A DNA stretch of 64,000 bases from Fistulifera solaris (taxonomy: Eukaryota > Bacillariophyta > Bacillariophyceae > Naviculales > Stauroneidaceae), in assembly GCA_030295235.1 (NCBI GenBank), contig AP026141.1, forward strand, positions 186,001 to 250,000, read 5' to 3'. Each line of letters begins with the position of its first letter. Within the stretch, counting starts at the first letter, position 1. Below are positions 43,585-54,365 of this stretch, piece by piece. The notes below the pieces were generated by a model. That model saw nothing but the letters and a program-made list of their open reading frames with translations. It did no database searches and was not told where the DNA came from. The translations under genes were made by a program, and so were the position numbers.

Positions 43585-44991
43585 AGGACCTGACATGCTC
43601 AAACGCTCTTCGGGAAAAGGTTTCACTGAGCTCATTAGCTGTTAAGATCGTCGAACCAATTCTCTTCACTAAAATTGATAATAATTCATGTTAAATAACA
43701 GATTTCTTTTTGATGGACTATGAATTTAAAACAACATTTGTAAAGAGGAGTCATGCCCTGGGATGTGTCTGTGGTAGCGCTCAAGCGGAATATGACAAAT
43801 GTATCGTTTTACATTTAGCAGTGACATTGAATTACAAAACACAGCATAACCTTTTCAGCGTTTCATTACCAAATAAGGCGAATGTTTAGGATTTTCTTAG
43901 AGGTATTCAGTTTTCAGCCATACAGTTACGTGTGTTAATACTTCTGGGCGAATATGCAATTACATCCAGAAGATTTCGTTTCGTGTTGACAAGAGAATTG
44001 TTATTTTCTTTTTACTAAGTTGCTGATCCTATCAATTCATTAGGCAAAGGCAACAGTATTTTCCCAAGGTTGCTTTGCAACCTAGACCATAAAGAATAAT
44101 GGACCGTGATTATTGAATATCAAACATTACACGGCTCGAAAATCAAAGAAGAATAAGCTCGTTACGCGATGATGCTATTGATGCAAGCTTGGACCTTTCG
44201 ATCATCTATTATTGTACGCCACGTGAAAATCTCAGTGACGATGAACAACGAATGCTTCTAAGTTGGATTCGTGAGAAAGGGACGATAAAAGAAGATTGAA
44301 AAATGAAACACAAAAACGAAAATGTGAACATGTGAAATGTGAATGGTGAATGGTGAACGGTGTTGATTGGATGCAACGCAGACAACCGCAATCCGCAGTA
44401 CCTGGTATTGCACATTGCACATGGCATTCTGCATTCAAGTTTTGCATTGCACTCACTCTCACTGATTACTTGATAGATTACAAATTGGCACATGACCATG
44501 ACCTTGTTCTCTCGTTGTACCCTTTCACCCTTTCCCTTTATCATCGGAAAGACTTCCTAATTCAGTACTGAAATTTTCCGCCGAATATGACAAAACAATA
44601 CACACTCGACACTCACAGGCTCACAGGCTCACAGGCATTTGGTAGTTAGTATTATTTAAACCACTGGCTAATCGATAATCGATGTTAAATCCAGTCATTT
44701 ATGGTCATAAAATGACTTATTGAATGGAAGAGATTGTATTATCGGACGAAGCTTGGAGATTTAAAGAAGAGTGGAGATTACAGTACTGCAGCCGGAGACC
44801 GGAGACTCGGAGCTCGGAGCACGGAGCACGAAGCGTATCATCGTTCGCTGTTCCTTTTCGAGCACATGAGGAAAAAAGGAAAACACAAAGAATTGAAACG
44901 ACGATCATCAATCATTGCAACCAAACAACAAAAAGGCGAAAGAAAAAATTTCAATCATCAGAATATAAAGCTAAAGAACAACCTCGCGCAA
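43585..44991. other. intergenic region, 1.41 kb
   Basis: Between the secreted Cys-rich gene and the C11 peptidase. It holds CTCACAGG in three tandem copies at 44612-44635 and GAATGGTGAATGGTGAACGG at about 44340. The open frames here are short, overlapping on both strands and without recognisable content. Confidence 0.45.
44612..44635. repeat. CTCACAGG tandem octamer, 3 copies
   Basis: Three perfect 8-base copies. Simple repeat about 360 bp upstream of the C11 peptidase. Confidence 0.8.
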
Positions 44992-46528
44992 ATGCCATGC
45001 TTAAATGTTGCTTTTCCATTATGCGTAATTGTACTGATTCTTGTCACAAATTGCGTCAGTGCCGACGTTTGTTTACTCGTTTATCAGATGGCAGGTAAGC
45101 AGAATGCAATGGCAGGGTTCGCCAGCAATTCTAGATCAAAACTCACCCGTTTTTTCACCCAGATAATAATCTTGAGTCTTTTCTTCGCCAAGATAACTTT
45201 GAGCTCATTTCCTCGGAAGGAATCAAAGATTCCTCATTAACGACATGGGTCTATTTTGATGGGCGGAATTACGGTACTGGCGAAGATATAAAAGAACCGT
45301 TACGAGAAGTCTACTTTTCCGATGGTTCTCCAGTCACCGAGAAAAATGAAGGTTCAGCGTACATGACTTGGAATCACGAAATGCAAAAAATGGTGATAGA
45401 GGGTTTTGTCCAAGGGGAACAAGACGGCGATCATCCTCAAACTCTCTTTGACTTTCTTTCCTACGGATTACGAGATTGTGTGGACAAAGGCTCCACCGAG
45501 TATATGGTTATCATGGCATCTCATGGTAATGGAATGTTTGGTTTCGGTGGCGACGAAAATCATTCACGACGCCGGCTTGCACTGTCCAATGGCGACATGA
45601 CTGTGGCTATGCGAGCTGCGCTTGAGAGCGTTGAAGGAGCACCGGAAAAGTTCGATGTTATCGGATTCGATGCATGCTCCATGCAATCGGTGGACGTCGC
45701 TGACGATTTGAGACATGCCACGAAATATTTGCTGGCTAGTGAAGCTGCGGAACCCGCCGAAGGTAAATTTGACTCGCAATGCTTTACAATTGGCTCTTGC
45801 GCTGGGGACTCACTGTAGCTTTTCGATTCGCAGGCTGGACTTACAACTATCTTGACCTGGTCAGCACGGCTAGCGCTCTCGGTATAGCCGAAAATTTATA
45901 CAACAATTTCCTTTCTCATTCTTCAGCGGGCGACGATACTGTTCCGAAATTATTATCCATTGCCGACATGAGCAAGTTCTCAAACTTTCTCAGTGCCTTC
46001 GATTCGTTGTCCGAGGAGCTCAATCGAGAAATGCTGAAAGATCAAAATGTACACAATATCATAAAGAGAGCTCATATCGAAAGCATCGCGTTTGTTGGAG
46101 GGACCGACCCAGTCGATACCGCCTTTCCTTCATCCATCGACGTCGGTAGCTTTTTGGATCAGTTCAAACTCTTTTGTGAACCACAAGGAGGAAGTGAACT
46201 AGACTTGAGACTCCAAGAAGCGGCAGCGTTGTATGCCAGTCAGTTCATCTCGCGAGGTGTTGGTCCGGGCGCACCAATTGCCGCCACGGGCATGTCGATT
46301 ATGTTTCCGAGGAAAGAAATGATGGAGAAAGACAACGATTTGTACCAGAATCTGCTGGACACCTCTTATCACACGTCCACGAAGGATTTGCCCAGGTGGC
46401 TAGAGTTTCTCGAAAATTACTACTCCAGTACGTTTTTGGGGGAGATGATTGACGGTTCGGTGTGCACGAAGAACCACGGAAACAGTGCGAAATCGTCTCT
46501 GAGAGGGACTCAAAGCTGGCACGGCTGA
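44992..46528 (+). CDS. secreted clostripain-like cysteine peptidase (family C11)
   Basis: Three exons, 44992-45094, 45163-45762 and 45834-46528, give 465 residues; the introns are 68 and 71 bp and both joins are in frame. A signal peptide (MPCLNVAFPLCVIVLILVTNCVSA) precedes VCLLVYQMADNNLESFL, the usual clostripain start. The catalytic His155 lies in MASHGNGMFGFGGDE and the Cys206 in VIGFDACSMQSVDVA, both in the expected order; the YLLASEAAEPAEGWTY segment after intron 2 is also typical. C11 enzymes cleave after Arg or Lys. No frame break. It lies between two paralogous secreted PSD-repeat proteins, so it may process or turn over extracellular matrix proteins; that is inference. The family is mainly bacterial, so ancestral transfer is possible, though the introns show long residence. 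Confidence 0.85.
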
Positions 46529-47101
46529 TTGTAGGCGAAGCTTAGTAGCTATGAATTGGAACAAACTCATCCGATGAGAATGATGTGGACGTGGTTGCCC
46601 GCCGTCCTCGTCGCTTTTCTCGGGCGCAACTTGCAACTTGCAACTTGGACGAAGTTTTGTGGCGCTACATGTCGACGTATACTGGTACAATGTCTGTATG
46701 AGAGTACTAAGTAGCATGGTCACATGTCTTCAAGGTCCCTAAACCCAACGCACAACCGAAAACGATGTGACAGTCACCAGCTCGGCATGCGTTCTAAGGT
46801 CCCACATAAATAAGCAATTTTTCTATACATTTTTGTGTACCATTTAGAAAAACTGGGCGATGAAAAATGAAATCATCGCTTTCTCTATGGACTGTTATGT
46901 TTTCACATACAAAAATGAAAACCGATTTACTTAGACAATTAACGCTTATTAACGCTTAACTTTACCCGCGAAAAATCAGCGATCTTCTCTTCTGCGTTGA
47001 ACAACACTGCTTCACATTTCATTCATTTTTGCGCCTTTCAGCAAAACAGGATAAGAGCAGGCAAAGCGAAGCACATCCAATTTAGCATTCTTCGCTTTAA
47101 A
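46529..47101. other. intergenic gap, 573 bp
   Basis: Contains GCAACTT in three tandem copies at 46626-46646 and AT-rich sequence near 46810-46980. Promoter of the large PSD-repeat gene. Confidence 0.45.
46626..46646. repeat. GCAACTT tandem heptamer, 3 copies
   Basis: Three perfect copies of GCAACTT, 100 bp downstream of the peptidase stop. Simple repeat only. Confidence 0.8.
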
Positions 47102-48705
47102 ATGAAATCGCTTGTTTTCTTCCCGATTGTAGCTTCCACGGTGTTGGCCTTCGAGCCCGCTGACCCTAAGGAATTGTTGCAGGCCCTTGGCTATTCCTTC
47201 CCCAGAGGCAATCAAGGGCACCAACGGCACTTGCGTGCTCTGAACGCCCCTGCTGTCGCCGTTCCCGATAATTGCGAGTACAAGCCAACCCACGAATGGG
47301 AAAGCTTCATTCTCAAAGATGAAATTGTATGTAAGAACTGGTGCGGTGAGGGTGCCGATTTCACTCTGACTGCAACAACGTATCTCGACGAGAACTTTGA
47401 TGTGCTGGAGTCATTTGCAGACTGCAGAATCCCATCCTGTGTCGAATGCGGAGATACAATTAACGACTGTCCTTGCCCACAAGTGTCGACTTTAGAGGAC
47501 ATGTGTGGAGCGATTTGTCCTGCAGGTGACCGAGACTTTACAGCACAAACTGGAGCAGTGCCCGAAATTTTCCCCGGCCCTCTCGAATCGGATGTACCCT
47601 CAGATCTTCCTTCAGATACCCCATCGGATGTGCCTTCTCTAGCCTTGTCCGACGTCCCGTCCGATACGCCGTCTTCGGCACCAACTATCATTATCAATGA
47701 AGGTGACTTTTCTGCACAAGCAGGTGCCGTGCCGGAGATTCTCCCGGCTCCACTAGAATCGGATGTTCCTTCGGACGTTCCTTCAGATACCCCGTCCGAT
47801 GTACCGTCTCTCGCTTTCTCCGATGTTCCGTCCGATACGCCGTCTTCGGTACCATCCGTTTCCGTGAATGAAGGTGACTTTTCTGCTCAAGCTGGAGCTG
47901 TGCCGGAAATTTTCCCTGCTCCTTTAGAATCAGACGTGCCTTCGGATCTTCCTTCCGATACCCCCCTCTGATGTACCGTCTCTCTCTTTGTCCGACGCCC
48001 CATCCGATACGCCGTCTTCGGCGCCATCTATCATTGCCAAGGAAAGTGGTTTTGCAGCTCAAGCAGGAGAAGTGCCGGAAATTCTTTCAGCTCCTCTGGA
48101 GTCGGACGTGCCCTCGGATGTCCCATCGGATACCCCTTCGGATGTACCCTCCCTCGCTTTCTCCGACACTCCTTCGGACACACCATCGTCGGCACCATCT
48201 ATTATTGTGAACGATAGCGACTTCTCAGCCCAAGCTGGAGCAGTTCCGGAGATTCTCCCCGCTCCTCTAGAATCGGACGTGCCCTCTGACACTCCGTCGG
48301 ACACTCCATCTGATGTTCCATCTCTTGCTTTCTCCGACGCTCCGTCCGATACGCCTTCTTCAGTGCCATCTATCGTTCGAGATGATCTGTCTGCGCGTGA
48401 TGTAGCCGTACCGGAAATTCTCCCCGCTCCGGTTGAATCGGACGTGCCCTCCGACCTCCCCCTCGGATACTCCGTCTGACGTACCCTCACAAGCTTTTTC
48501 GGACATTCCTTCGGATATCCCTTCCTCTGAACCCTCTACAGTCCCTACCTTAGTTTTGGTAGCTGAACAGCCATCGTTTTTGAGTGTCTTTGACGCCGCG
48601 TCTGTTTCGGATGTCCCAAGCCAGATACCCAGTGATGTTCCGTCTGATTTTCCGAGTGATATGATGTCGTCGATCCCGTCGGACGTGCCCACCACTCTCA
48701 ACTAA
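47102..48705 (+). CDS. large secreted Cys-rich/PSD-repeat protein
   Basis: About 533 residues from ATG 47102. A signal peptide (MKSLVFFPIVASTVLAF) precedes a Cys-rich domain paralogous to that at 42860: NCEYKPTHEWESFILKD, VCKNWCGEGADFTL, SFADCRIPSCVECGDTINDCPCP, DMCGAICP. Then come six copies of a 57-residue unit (171 bp; starts near 47543, 47714, 47885, 48057, 48228, 48393), each with QAGAVPEILPAPLESDVPSD, PSDTPSDVPSLAFSD and SSAPSI. The end is a degenerate PSD tail. Two frame breaks: C run 47961-47966 and C run 48458-48462, each one C too many. The unit length is otherwise constant, so the breaks look like errors. The repeat is highly acidic, Pro-rich and probably extended: an adhesive, wall or matrix protein is likely but not shown. 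Confidence 0.8.
47543..48560 (+). repeat. 171-bp coding tandem repeat, 6 copies
   Basis: Unit starts (GCACAAGCTGGAGCAGTG-like) are spaced 171, 171, 172, 171 and 165 bp. The single 172 corresponds to the extra C at 47961-47966; the last unit is two codons shorter. Each unit codes for 57 residues. High identity between copies suggests recent expansion or conversion. Confidence 0.85.
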
Positions 48706-49086
48706 ATCTGTGGATGGCCTTGAGAAAGTTTAACTACTCCTTAATAAAGAAGATGAAGTGATGAAACAGACGTTTTGACAAGGACATGCGCGGGCGTGGA
48801 CTGCTTGCAACTGAGACGAACGCCTTTTTAATGTATAATCATGGAGTCAATAGAATTCTAAACGTGTCCAACTAATTCAACATTGTTAATCAAATGCGTT
48901 TGTCACTTGATGCAATACTCGGTAGACAATATCGAATCGAGTACGCCGCCTTGATGCGTTCCGTGTAATATCTAGTAAATGTCGGATGTTGTTTGGTGTT
49001 CTCACAGTGCTGCAACTCTTCCTATTCCGCCAGTTTTTGGATATCGTGCAAAAAGCGTGCACGGCCGTCACAAATCAATCATTCAT
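48706..49086. other. gap between convergent genes, 381 bp
   Basis: Three-prime flanks of the PSD-repeat gene and the rhodanese gene. Nothing recognised. Confidence 0.4.
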
Positions 49087-49722
49087 TCAAGAGTGTTTAT
49101 GTCGGCTTTTTCTTCTTGACGCGATACGCTTCAAGAAATACAATCCTTCTCTCGCATGATGTCCCGACGCACTGAAACCCACCTGCAGCATACGAACCAG
49201 TAGAGCCGGTCGCGAATAGTATACACCTAAAAATATTTCAGTATCTACAAAATTCCACAATGCGCCAAACGTATGAACGCCGTTGGTGGGTGCTCCGCTG
49301 TGAGGGTCGATCAGCCAGTCGCTCGGGTTGGGCGTACGGTGCGTCATGAATCGATCCACAACAGCCTGAGAAAAGGCCACAATTCCATCCAAATTGTACA
49401 CACGACCTTCGAGCCGGCGAACATACTTGCTCGCATGAATCCCCGAACGATACCCGATCGTACAGTAAAACGCCACCTTCGTCGAAGGAGGAAACGTTCC
49501 AGCCCGCCATTCTTGATCGAATTCAGCCAGCGTTTTTGCACCACGTATCATGGAAACACGACGTTCCGGAGCCGTTCGAACATCTACCAGAATCCAGTCG
49601 CTACTAGTTTCTTGTTGCTGTAACCATTCGTGGCTGCTCAGGGCGGGGACATTGAATTTGCTTTGACACAGTTTTGCCTGCTTCTGGCACTGCTCGCGAC
49701 GTTGATTGCTGTCCTCAATCAT
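49087..49722 (-). CDS. rhodanese-domain protein
   Basis: An uninterrupted 211-residue protein from ATG 49722. The rhodanese domain spans about residues 25-130: LSSHEWLQQQ, WILVDVRTAPERRVSMIRGA, and the active-site loop KVAFYCTIGYRSG with catalytic Cys87, followed by VYNLDGIVAFSQ. Single-domain rhodaneses move sulfane sulfur, for example from thiosulfate to cyanide or thiol acceptors. The active loop CTIGYRSG keeps the Arg expected in functional enzymes. The C-terminal 80 residues (WLIDPHSGAP, FGALWNFVDTEIFLGVYYS) are outside the domain and basic at the end. No signal peptide. Substrate in vivo unknown. Confidence 0.85.
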   Translation of the reverse strand: MIEDSNQRREQCQKQAKLCQSKFNVPALSSHEWLQQQETSSDWILVDVRTAPERRVSMIRGAKTLAEFDQEWRAGTFPPSTKVAFYCTIGYRSGIHASKYVRRLEGRVYNLDGIVAFSQAVVDRFMTHRTPNPSDWLIDPHSGAPTNGVHTFGALWNFVDTEIFLGVYYSRPALLVRMLQVGFSASGHHAREGLYFLKRIASRRKSRHKHS

Positions 49723-50625
49723 TTTGAATTCTTTGTTATTATGTTGCCTGAGGGCGATATTGGGTGTTTACAAACAAACGAATGATCTATCTGTAACGTT
49801 TCATTTCAAAAAGCAATGGCGACACGCGCAAATGGATGCATTCAAAATGAGTTATATCCGGGTTTCCCTTTGTCGATAAATTTCCTTACCGAGATCTACG
49901 TTGTTTCTACGTATGGACATTACAAACGTTCCATTTCAATGGTCCTCTGGGTTGATTTGCACCGAAAACAATCAGTTGGAGTTTAATTATGCGCCGACAC
50001 AAGCGAATGATTAATCTGTAACGTTTCGATACAAAAAAGCCATGGCGACTCGCGAAAATGGATGCATTCAAAAATGAGGTTTTTCCGGGTTTCCCTCTGT
50101 TGATAAATTTCCTTACCGAGATCTACGTGGTTTTTACGTGTGGACATTACAAACGTTCCATTTGAATGGTCCTCTGGGTTGATTTGCACAAAAAAAACAC
50201 TTATTTGGAGTTGTATTATGTGCATTAACATTAGGTAATTCGATGTTTAGTCTATGCAGATGAGGGAAAGCTTGGTATTTTTTCTTGATAGATGCACTTA
50301 GATTCGTGACTGTAATGACGCAGTCGTTCGGTTGTTGATGGAAGACTAATGGGCCTTCAGTCTACCGTAAAATAAGAATAGACAGCAATTTCCAGGAGTG
50401 TTTCGGAGACTCTTTGCTTTTGAAGATGAAACAAGAAACACTCCATTTTGCGGACGGACCATAAAGCTCCAACTCATGCCCTTCTTTCTGAATTTCCTTT
50501 TCGCTTGAATGTGTCTTGAGCACCAAATGTACTTGACAACGTATTTTCATCTCTTCATATGCAAGACAGAGGGGTAAATATGCAGAGCGTTGAATGGCAG
50601 TGAATTTGATCGTCCGGGAGGGGAG
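49723..50625. other. intergenic region with 225-bp repeat, 0.9 kb
   Basis: Between the rhodanese 5' end and the 3' end of the dienelactone hydrolase gene. Half of it is the 225-bp direct repeat listed separately; the rest shows short unconvincing frames. Confidence 0.45.
49779..50220. repeat. 225-bp tandem direct repeat, 2 diverged copies
   Basis: The segment from CGAATGAT...CTGTAACGTTTC to GTTGATTTGCAC...GGAGTTNNATTATG occurs at 49779-49991 and again at 50004-50220, offset 225 bp. Long blocks such as GATAAATTTCCTTACCGAGATCTACG and GTGGACATTACAAACGTTCC-like stretches are shared; overall identity is about 85-90 percent with small indels in A runs. Confidence 0.8.
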
Positions 50626-52095
50626 CTATTTCTGCTTCTGACTCGGTTTCCGTGACGGTGGCACTGGTATCTGGCAAAGCTTTGCGTATTGCTGGTGTTG
50701 CTTCCGTCGTCTCATCCGCACTAAAACAAGTGTTACAACCAAACATACTGCGAAAAGCCATGCACTAATCGAAGAAAAGGTTCTACGGCTTGTCTCTGTA
50801 ACATTTGGCTGCAATCTGGCTCGCAGTTGTCGCAAAACGCATCCCAAGAACGAGTATCCGCGTTCAAGTTGTAGGCCGGGTTTTCCCATTCCGTGAAACC
50901 ATGATATACACCGGCATACCGTGAAATCTCCCACTCATCCGCTGCCTGAAAAGCACTTTCTAACACGCTTTGATTTCCATGAGCATCATCTGAGCCACCC
51001 GATAAGACAAGAACATAAGGATGGATAGGAGATACCCGATCCTGCGATGGCAAATACTTGGGTTGCAATCCCCCGTGAAACGCTGTGGCAACTTGCAGAC
51101 CCGGTTGTGTCTTTGTCAGCACGTACTGAATCACGCCCGTTCCTCCGAAACAATATCCCGCCAATCCCAACCGTGTTGGATCCACAAACGGTAAGCTCGC
51201 AACGTAATCCAGAGCATATTGAATCCTCTGCAAATAGTCGTCGACGTGCGTTTCGCGATAATACGTTGACTGCTGGATCATCTGTTGCAACGTCAAGTTG
51301 TGATGCAAGTCCTTGCCGTAGATATCCGCCGCCATGGCCACCAAGCCTTCGTTGGCTAGTAATTGAATGCGTTGCTGTTCGTACAAGTTGACGCCATCCC
51401 AATTGGGAAGCAGAACAACGGCAGGATAGCGCCGGCTGTGTGACGACGCTGGTACGGCAAGATATCCTTCCAGAAGAGGATTTGTGGAAGGATACGAAAT
51501 AGTCTGTATGTTGGATACATCGTGCGAGGGTACTTGCTTCTTAAGAGGATCCCACGCCTGCTGAAAGAAATGAATGAGACTTTCCCATGGAATTTCGGTA
51601 GATTGATAGCGCGTAATCTCCCAAACCAAATCGTTTTGATTTTTGAGCATGTCTTCCATTTGCATGATTTTCAAAGCCGGATATTGCTCAAAATGTGATA
51701 ATACTAGGAGGCGTGTCGCACGTATGTTCTGTATCCAGTCATCCGAGGGCGACTTCATCAAAGCAACGACGGTGGATTGGGCGCATGCGACAGCAGCGGC
51801 TTCCGTGCCGCACGCGATGACACCTTTCACTTGACTCTGAATGTGTTGAGGAATCATTTCCCACCGAAAACCAGAGTCTACTACAACAACGTACAAAGTG
51901 AAGTGTGCCGATAATTCTTTCGTCGAGAAGCTCTCCCTGGTTTGCAATTCGTAGACGTTAAAACAAGAACGAAAGGCAGAAGCATGGGGAGAACGCAAGC
52001 GGTTTCACTTACGAGGACGACGAGATCAAAAGTACGACGAGAGGTGCAACAGGATCCTCATGTGCGATCAGATAGGGGGCTTGTGGGCTAGTCAT
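50626..52095 (-). CDS. dienelactone hydrolase-family protein, probably membrane-anchored
   Basis: About 464 residues. The start is ATG 52095 in a first exon (MTSPQAPYLIAHEDP) joined by an intron at 51937-52012 (76 bp, GTAAGT...ACCAG) to SESFSTKELSAHF; the ATG at 51998 lies inside that intron. Residues 1-165 are an unassigned N-terminal domain. The alpha/beta-hydrolase part has AVVLLPNWDGV, LGLAGYCFGGTG with Cys nucleophile (G-x-C-x-G-G, typical of the family), FHGGLQ, VLSGGSDDAHG (acid Asp) and VYHGFTEWENP (His). A frame break at AAA 50814-50816 (one base short) is likely: the next frame gives a hydrophobic helix, SAWLFAVCLVVTLVLV, then MRRRK, a good C-terminal anchor. In the original frame the protein would end at 50733 without it. 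Substrate unknown. Confidence 0.8.
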
Positions 52096-52725
52096 GTCTT
52101 GTTGATATTGGTTGTACGAACAATCATCATTCAATAGATTGCTTAAATAAAGCGCAATAGATAATAGATTGCTTTATTATCATGGTGCAATAAAATTAGT
52201 CAAGGCGGCGCTTGTGATTGCGATTGTTTTTTATATATAAGTCAAGGAGTACCCATCAGCACACTTATAAGGTATAGTGAGTTAGGAATGGTACTTTGAC
52301 TCCTATAGTGCTATTTGATCGAATGTGATACCAATACCATATCGACTAAAAATGGATGAGATAGGTTGGAACACGTCAAGGCATTAGGCATTGGCATGTT
52401 CTATCAATCAAAATGCTTCTCTTGGATCAATTACCTGCCGGCTTGCAACGCCGGGGAGGTCCGAGATCTATCGTACTGAGCTCAGATGAAACGGCGCGAG
52501 TTTTCATGCATCCAGCCCTACATAAGCATTCAAACGATCCCATTTCAATTTACTAAGAGACGACCCACATTCATTAAGTCAAACTAACTATTGCACAGGA
52601 ATGCAATCCCGTTGACGCGTAGATTCAAATGAACCCAATTGCCTGTGACGTTCGTTGGAGCAATGCTGTGCCGTCCACTTGGGTTTGCCCAAATCTCTCA
52701 CAATAAATGATTTGCAGCAAAAACC
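52096..52725. other. divergent promoter region, 630 bp
   Basis: Between the dienelactone hydrolase and the membrane protein at 52726. Holds a TTTTTTATATATAAG stretch near 52208 that could be a TATA box. No gene or repeat seen. Confidence 0.4.
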
Positions 52726-54180
52726 ATGCATTTGACATTCAGCCGATTCATCTTAGCCGCCCTCGTGGCAGAAGCAACGACCAAAGGAGAAGAGACGTTG
52801 CCCATGCGTAGCCCTTTTCGTGTGGCAACCAGAGTTCATGAGATGCCGGCAAAAAGCGGTAAAGATAATGCAGGCTTATTTGCAAACGTGGAAGAGTAAG
52901 TGCCACAATTCCTTTCGTCTCGTTATTGCATCGGCTCTTGCTCACTGATATGAAAGCTTTGTTGACAGGTTTGTACTGGAGACTGCAATGTCCATGCCTG
53001 ATAAAGATCAACCTTCCAATCGCCCGACGCCGTCACCGGTGGTATCACCGACAGTAGCCACGGATGCACCTGTTACAGCTCCTAAAACGCCTGCACCGAG
53101 CATTGGCGTAACTGACGTTTCAAATCATCCCAGTCCGGATATCCCCTATGCGACGACTATCCCTACTGTTGTCCATGTTGCAACGAGCAGTCCGGTTGCG
53201 GTGACCGTTCACCCTTCTAAGTCTCCGGTAGTCTCGAAACCATCGCATGTGCCGATTCCGACCGCTATACAACCTACCGAGCATCCGGCGGCTCCATTTG
53301 CTCCACCGGTAGCTATTCCTGTCACCGCGTGGCCTTCAAAGCAACATTCGGCGTCTCTTGCTCCGTCGACTTTCGTGGTGCCTTCGCTGAAACCTGTAGC
53401 GCTGACTACTTTGACGCCTTCCGTAGGCGATCCCAGTCAGCCTGTGGCGGCCACCGAATCCGTTTTTACATGTGCCAATGGTGGAGTAACATATGCGATT
53501 CCGCCGTTTCAAGCTGAAGCGGTTGATATTTCGGTTGGGTATGAGGTTGAGTCGTCGCTGCCGTTTGAAGCATTTCGAGAGCAGATGGAGAAGCTGATTC
53601 TGGATTCTATCTTGGTTGGTGCGTTGGAATGTGGACGGCTCGACGTAGAAGGGACTGTGTCCATGGACACCAGTATCACTGGTGGCAGCTGTCTATCTCA
53701 AGTCGATCCGTTGAATGATTGTGTTTTGGCACAGACATCTGCCACATTGCTACTAGTCGGTGAACTCATTGATCCCCCCATAGCACGCTTCCTCGCTTAT
53801 GTGAAACTGCAAGGTGACATGGAGACGTATCACGAACGTCTAGACGGCGTTGCTCGTGTAGCATATTCAAGTCCGGAACTCCTGACTGTGCCAGAAATTT
53901 CAGAGCCAGATGTTCCCAATGGGCAAGGTACTTTACAAGCGGACAATGAGCGTTTGTCAACTTCTCCGTGGACAATCGGTTCCGCCCTTGTTATCTGTAA
54001 GTATCGTTTGAATTGTTTGTGTTTCTTTTCATGTTTTCTGACTTGGTGACCTTCGCGTTAGGTATCGGTGGAATCATTTCCCTTTGGGCTTGGGCGCGCA
54101 ATCGTCACACGCGTAACCAACGACACATTAACCTTCTCGAGGGTGCATCAGAACTGTCACCAGATACAATGCAATCCTGA
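52726..54180 (+). CDS. type I membrane protein with Pro/Thr/Ser-rich ectodomain
   Basis: Three exons, 52726-52895, 52969-53996 and 54062-54180 (introns 73 and 65 bp), give 438 residues. A signal peptide (MHLTFSRFILAALVAEATT) is followed by a long Pro/Thr/Ser/Val-rich region (about 60-215), mucin-like and probably O-glycosylated. A folded domain follows, starting FTCANGGVTYAIPPFQAEAV, with DISVGYEVES, LECGRLDVEG and GGSCLSQVDPLNDCVLAQ. A single transmembrane helix (TIGSALVICIGGIISLWAW) lies across intron 2, then a basic cytoplasmic tail of about 30 residues. No frame break. This surface-protein layout occurs often in diatoms, but I know no function; a role in cell surface contact or wall linkage is possible. 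Confidence 0.75.
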
Positions 54181-54365
54181 ATGCGAGCAGAAAGTCCGTA
54201 ACCCCGTCACAAGAATGACTATATACTGTATTCACTTTTCGCGCTTGTCCGTAGTTTTCGAAGGAGAATCACTTCATTTCATCTGTTTAATCGGCCCCTG
54301 GGTCATACGTCAGTAGTTTTCTTATCTGACATCAAAACTGTCTCAAACAGCTTTTCTACCTTCTC

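Noticed and set aside
44734-45240. Plus-strand open frame of 168 codons across the start of the C11 gene
   Set aside because: It reads through intron 1 (45095-45162) and lacks the signal peptide start; the spliced model from 44992 is clearly better.
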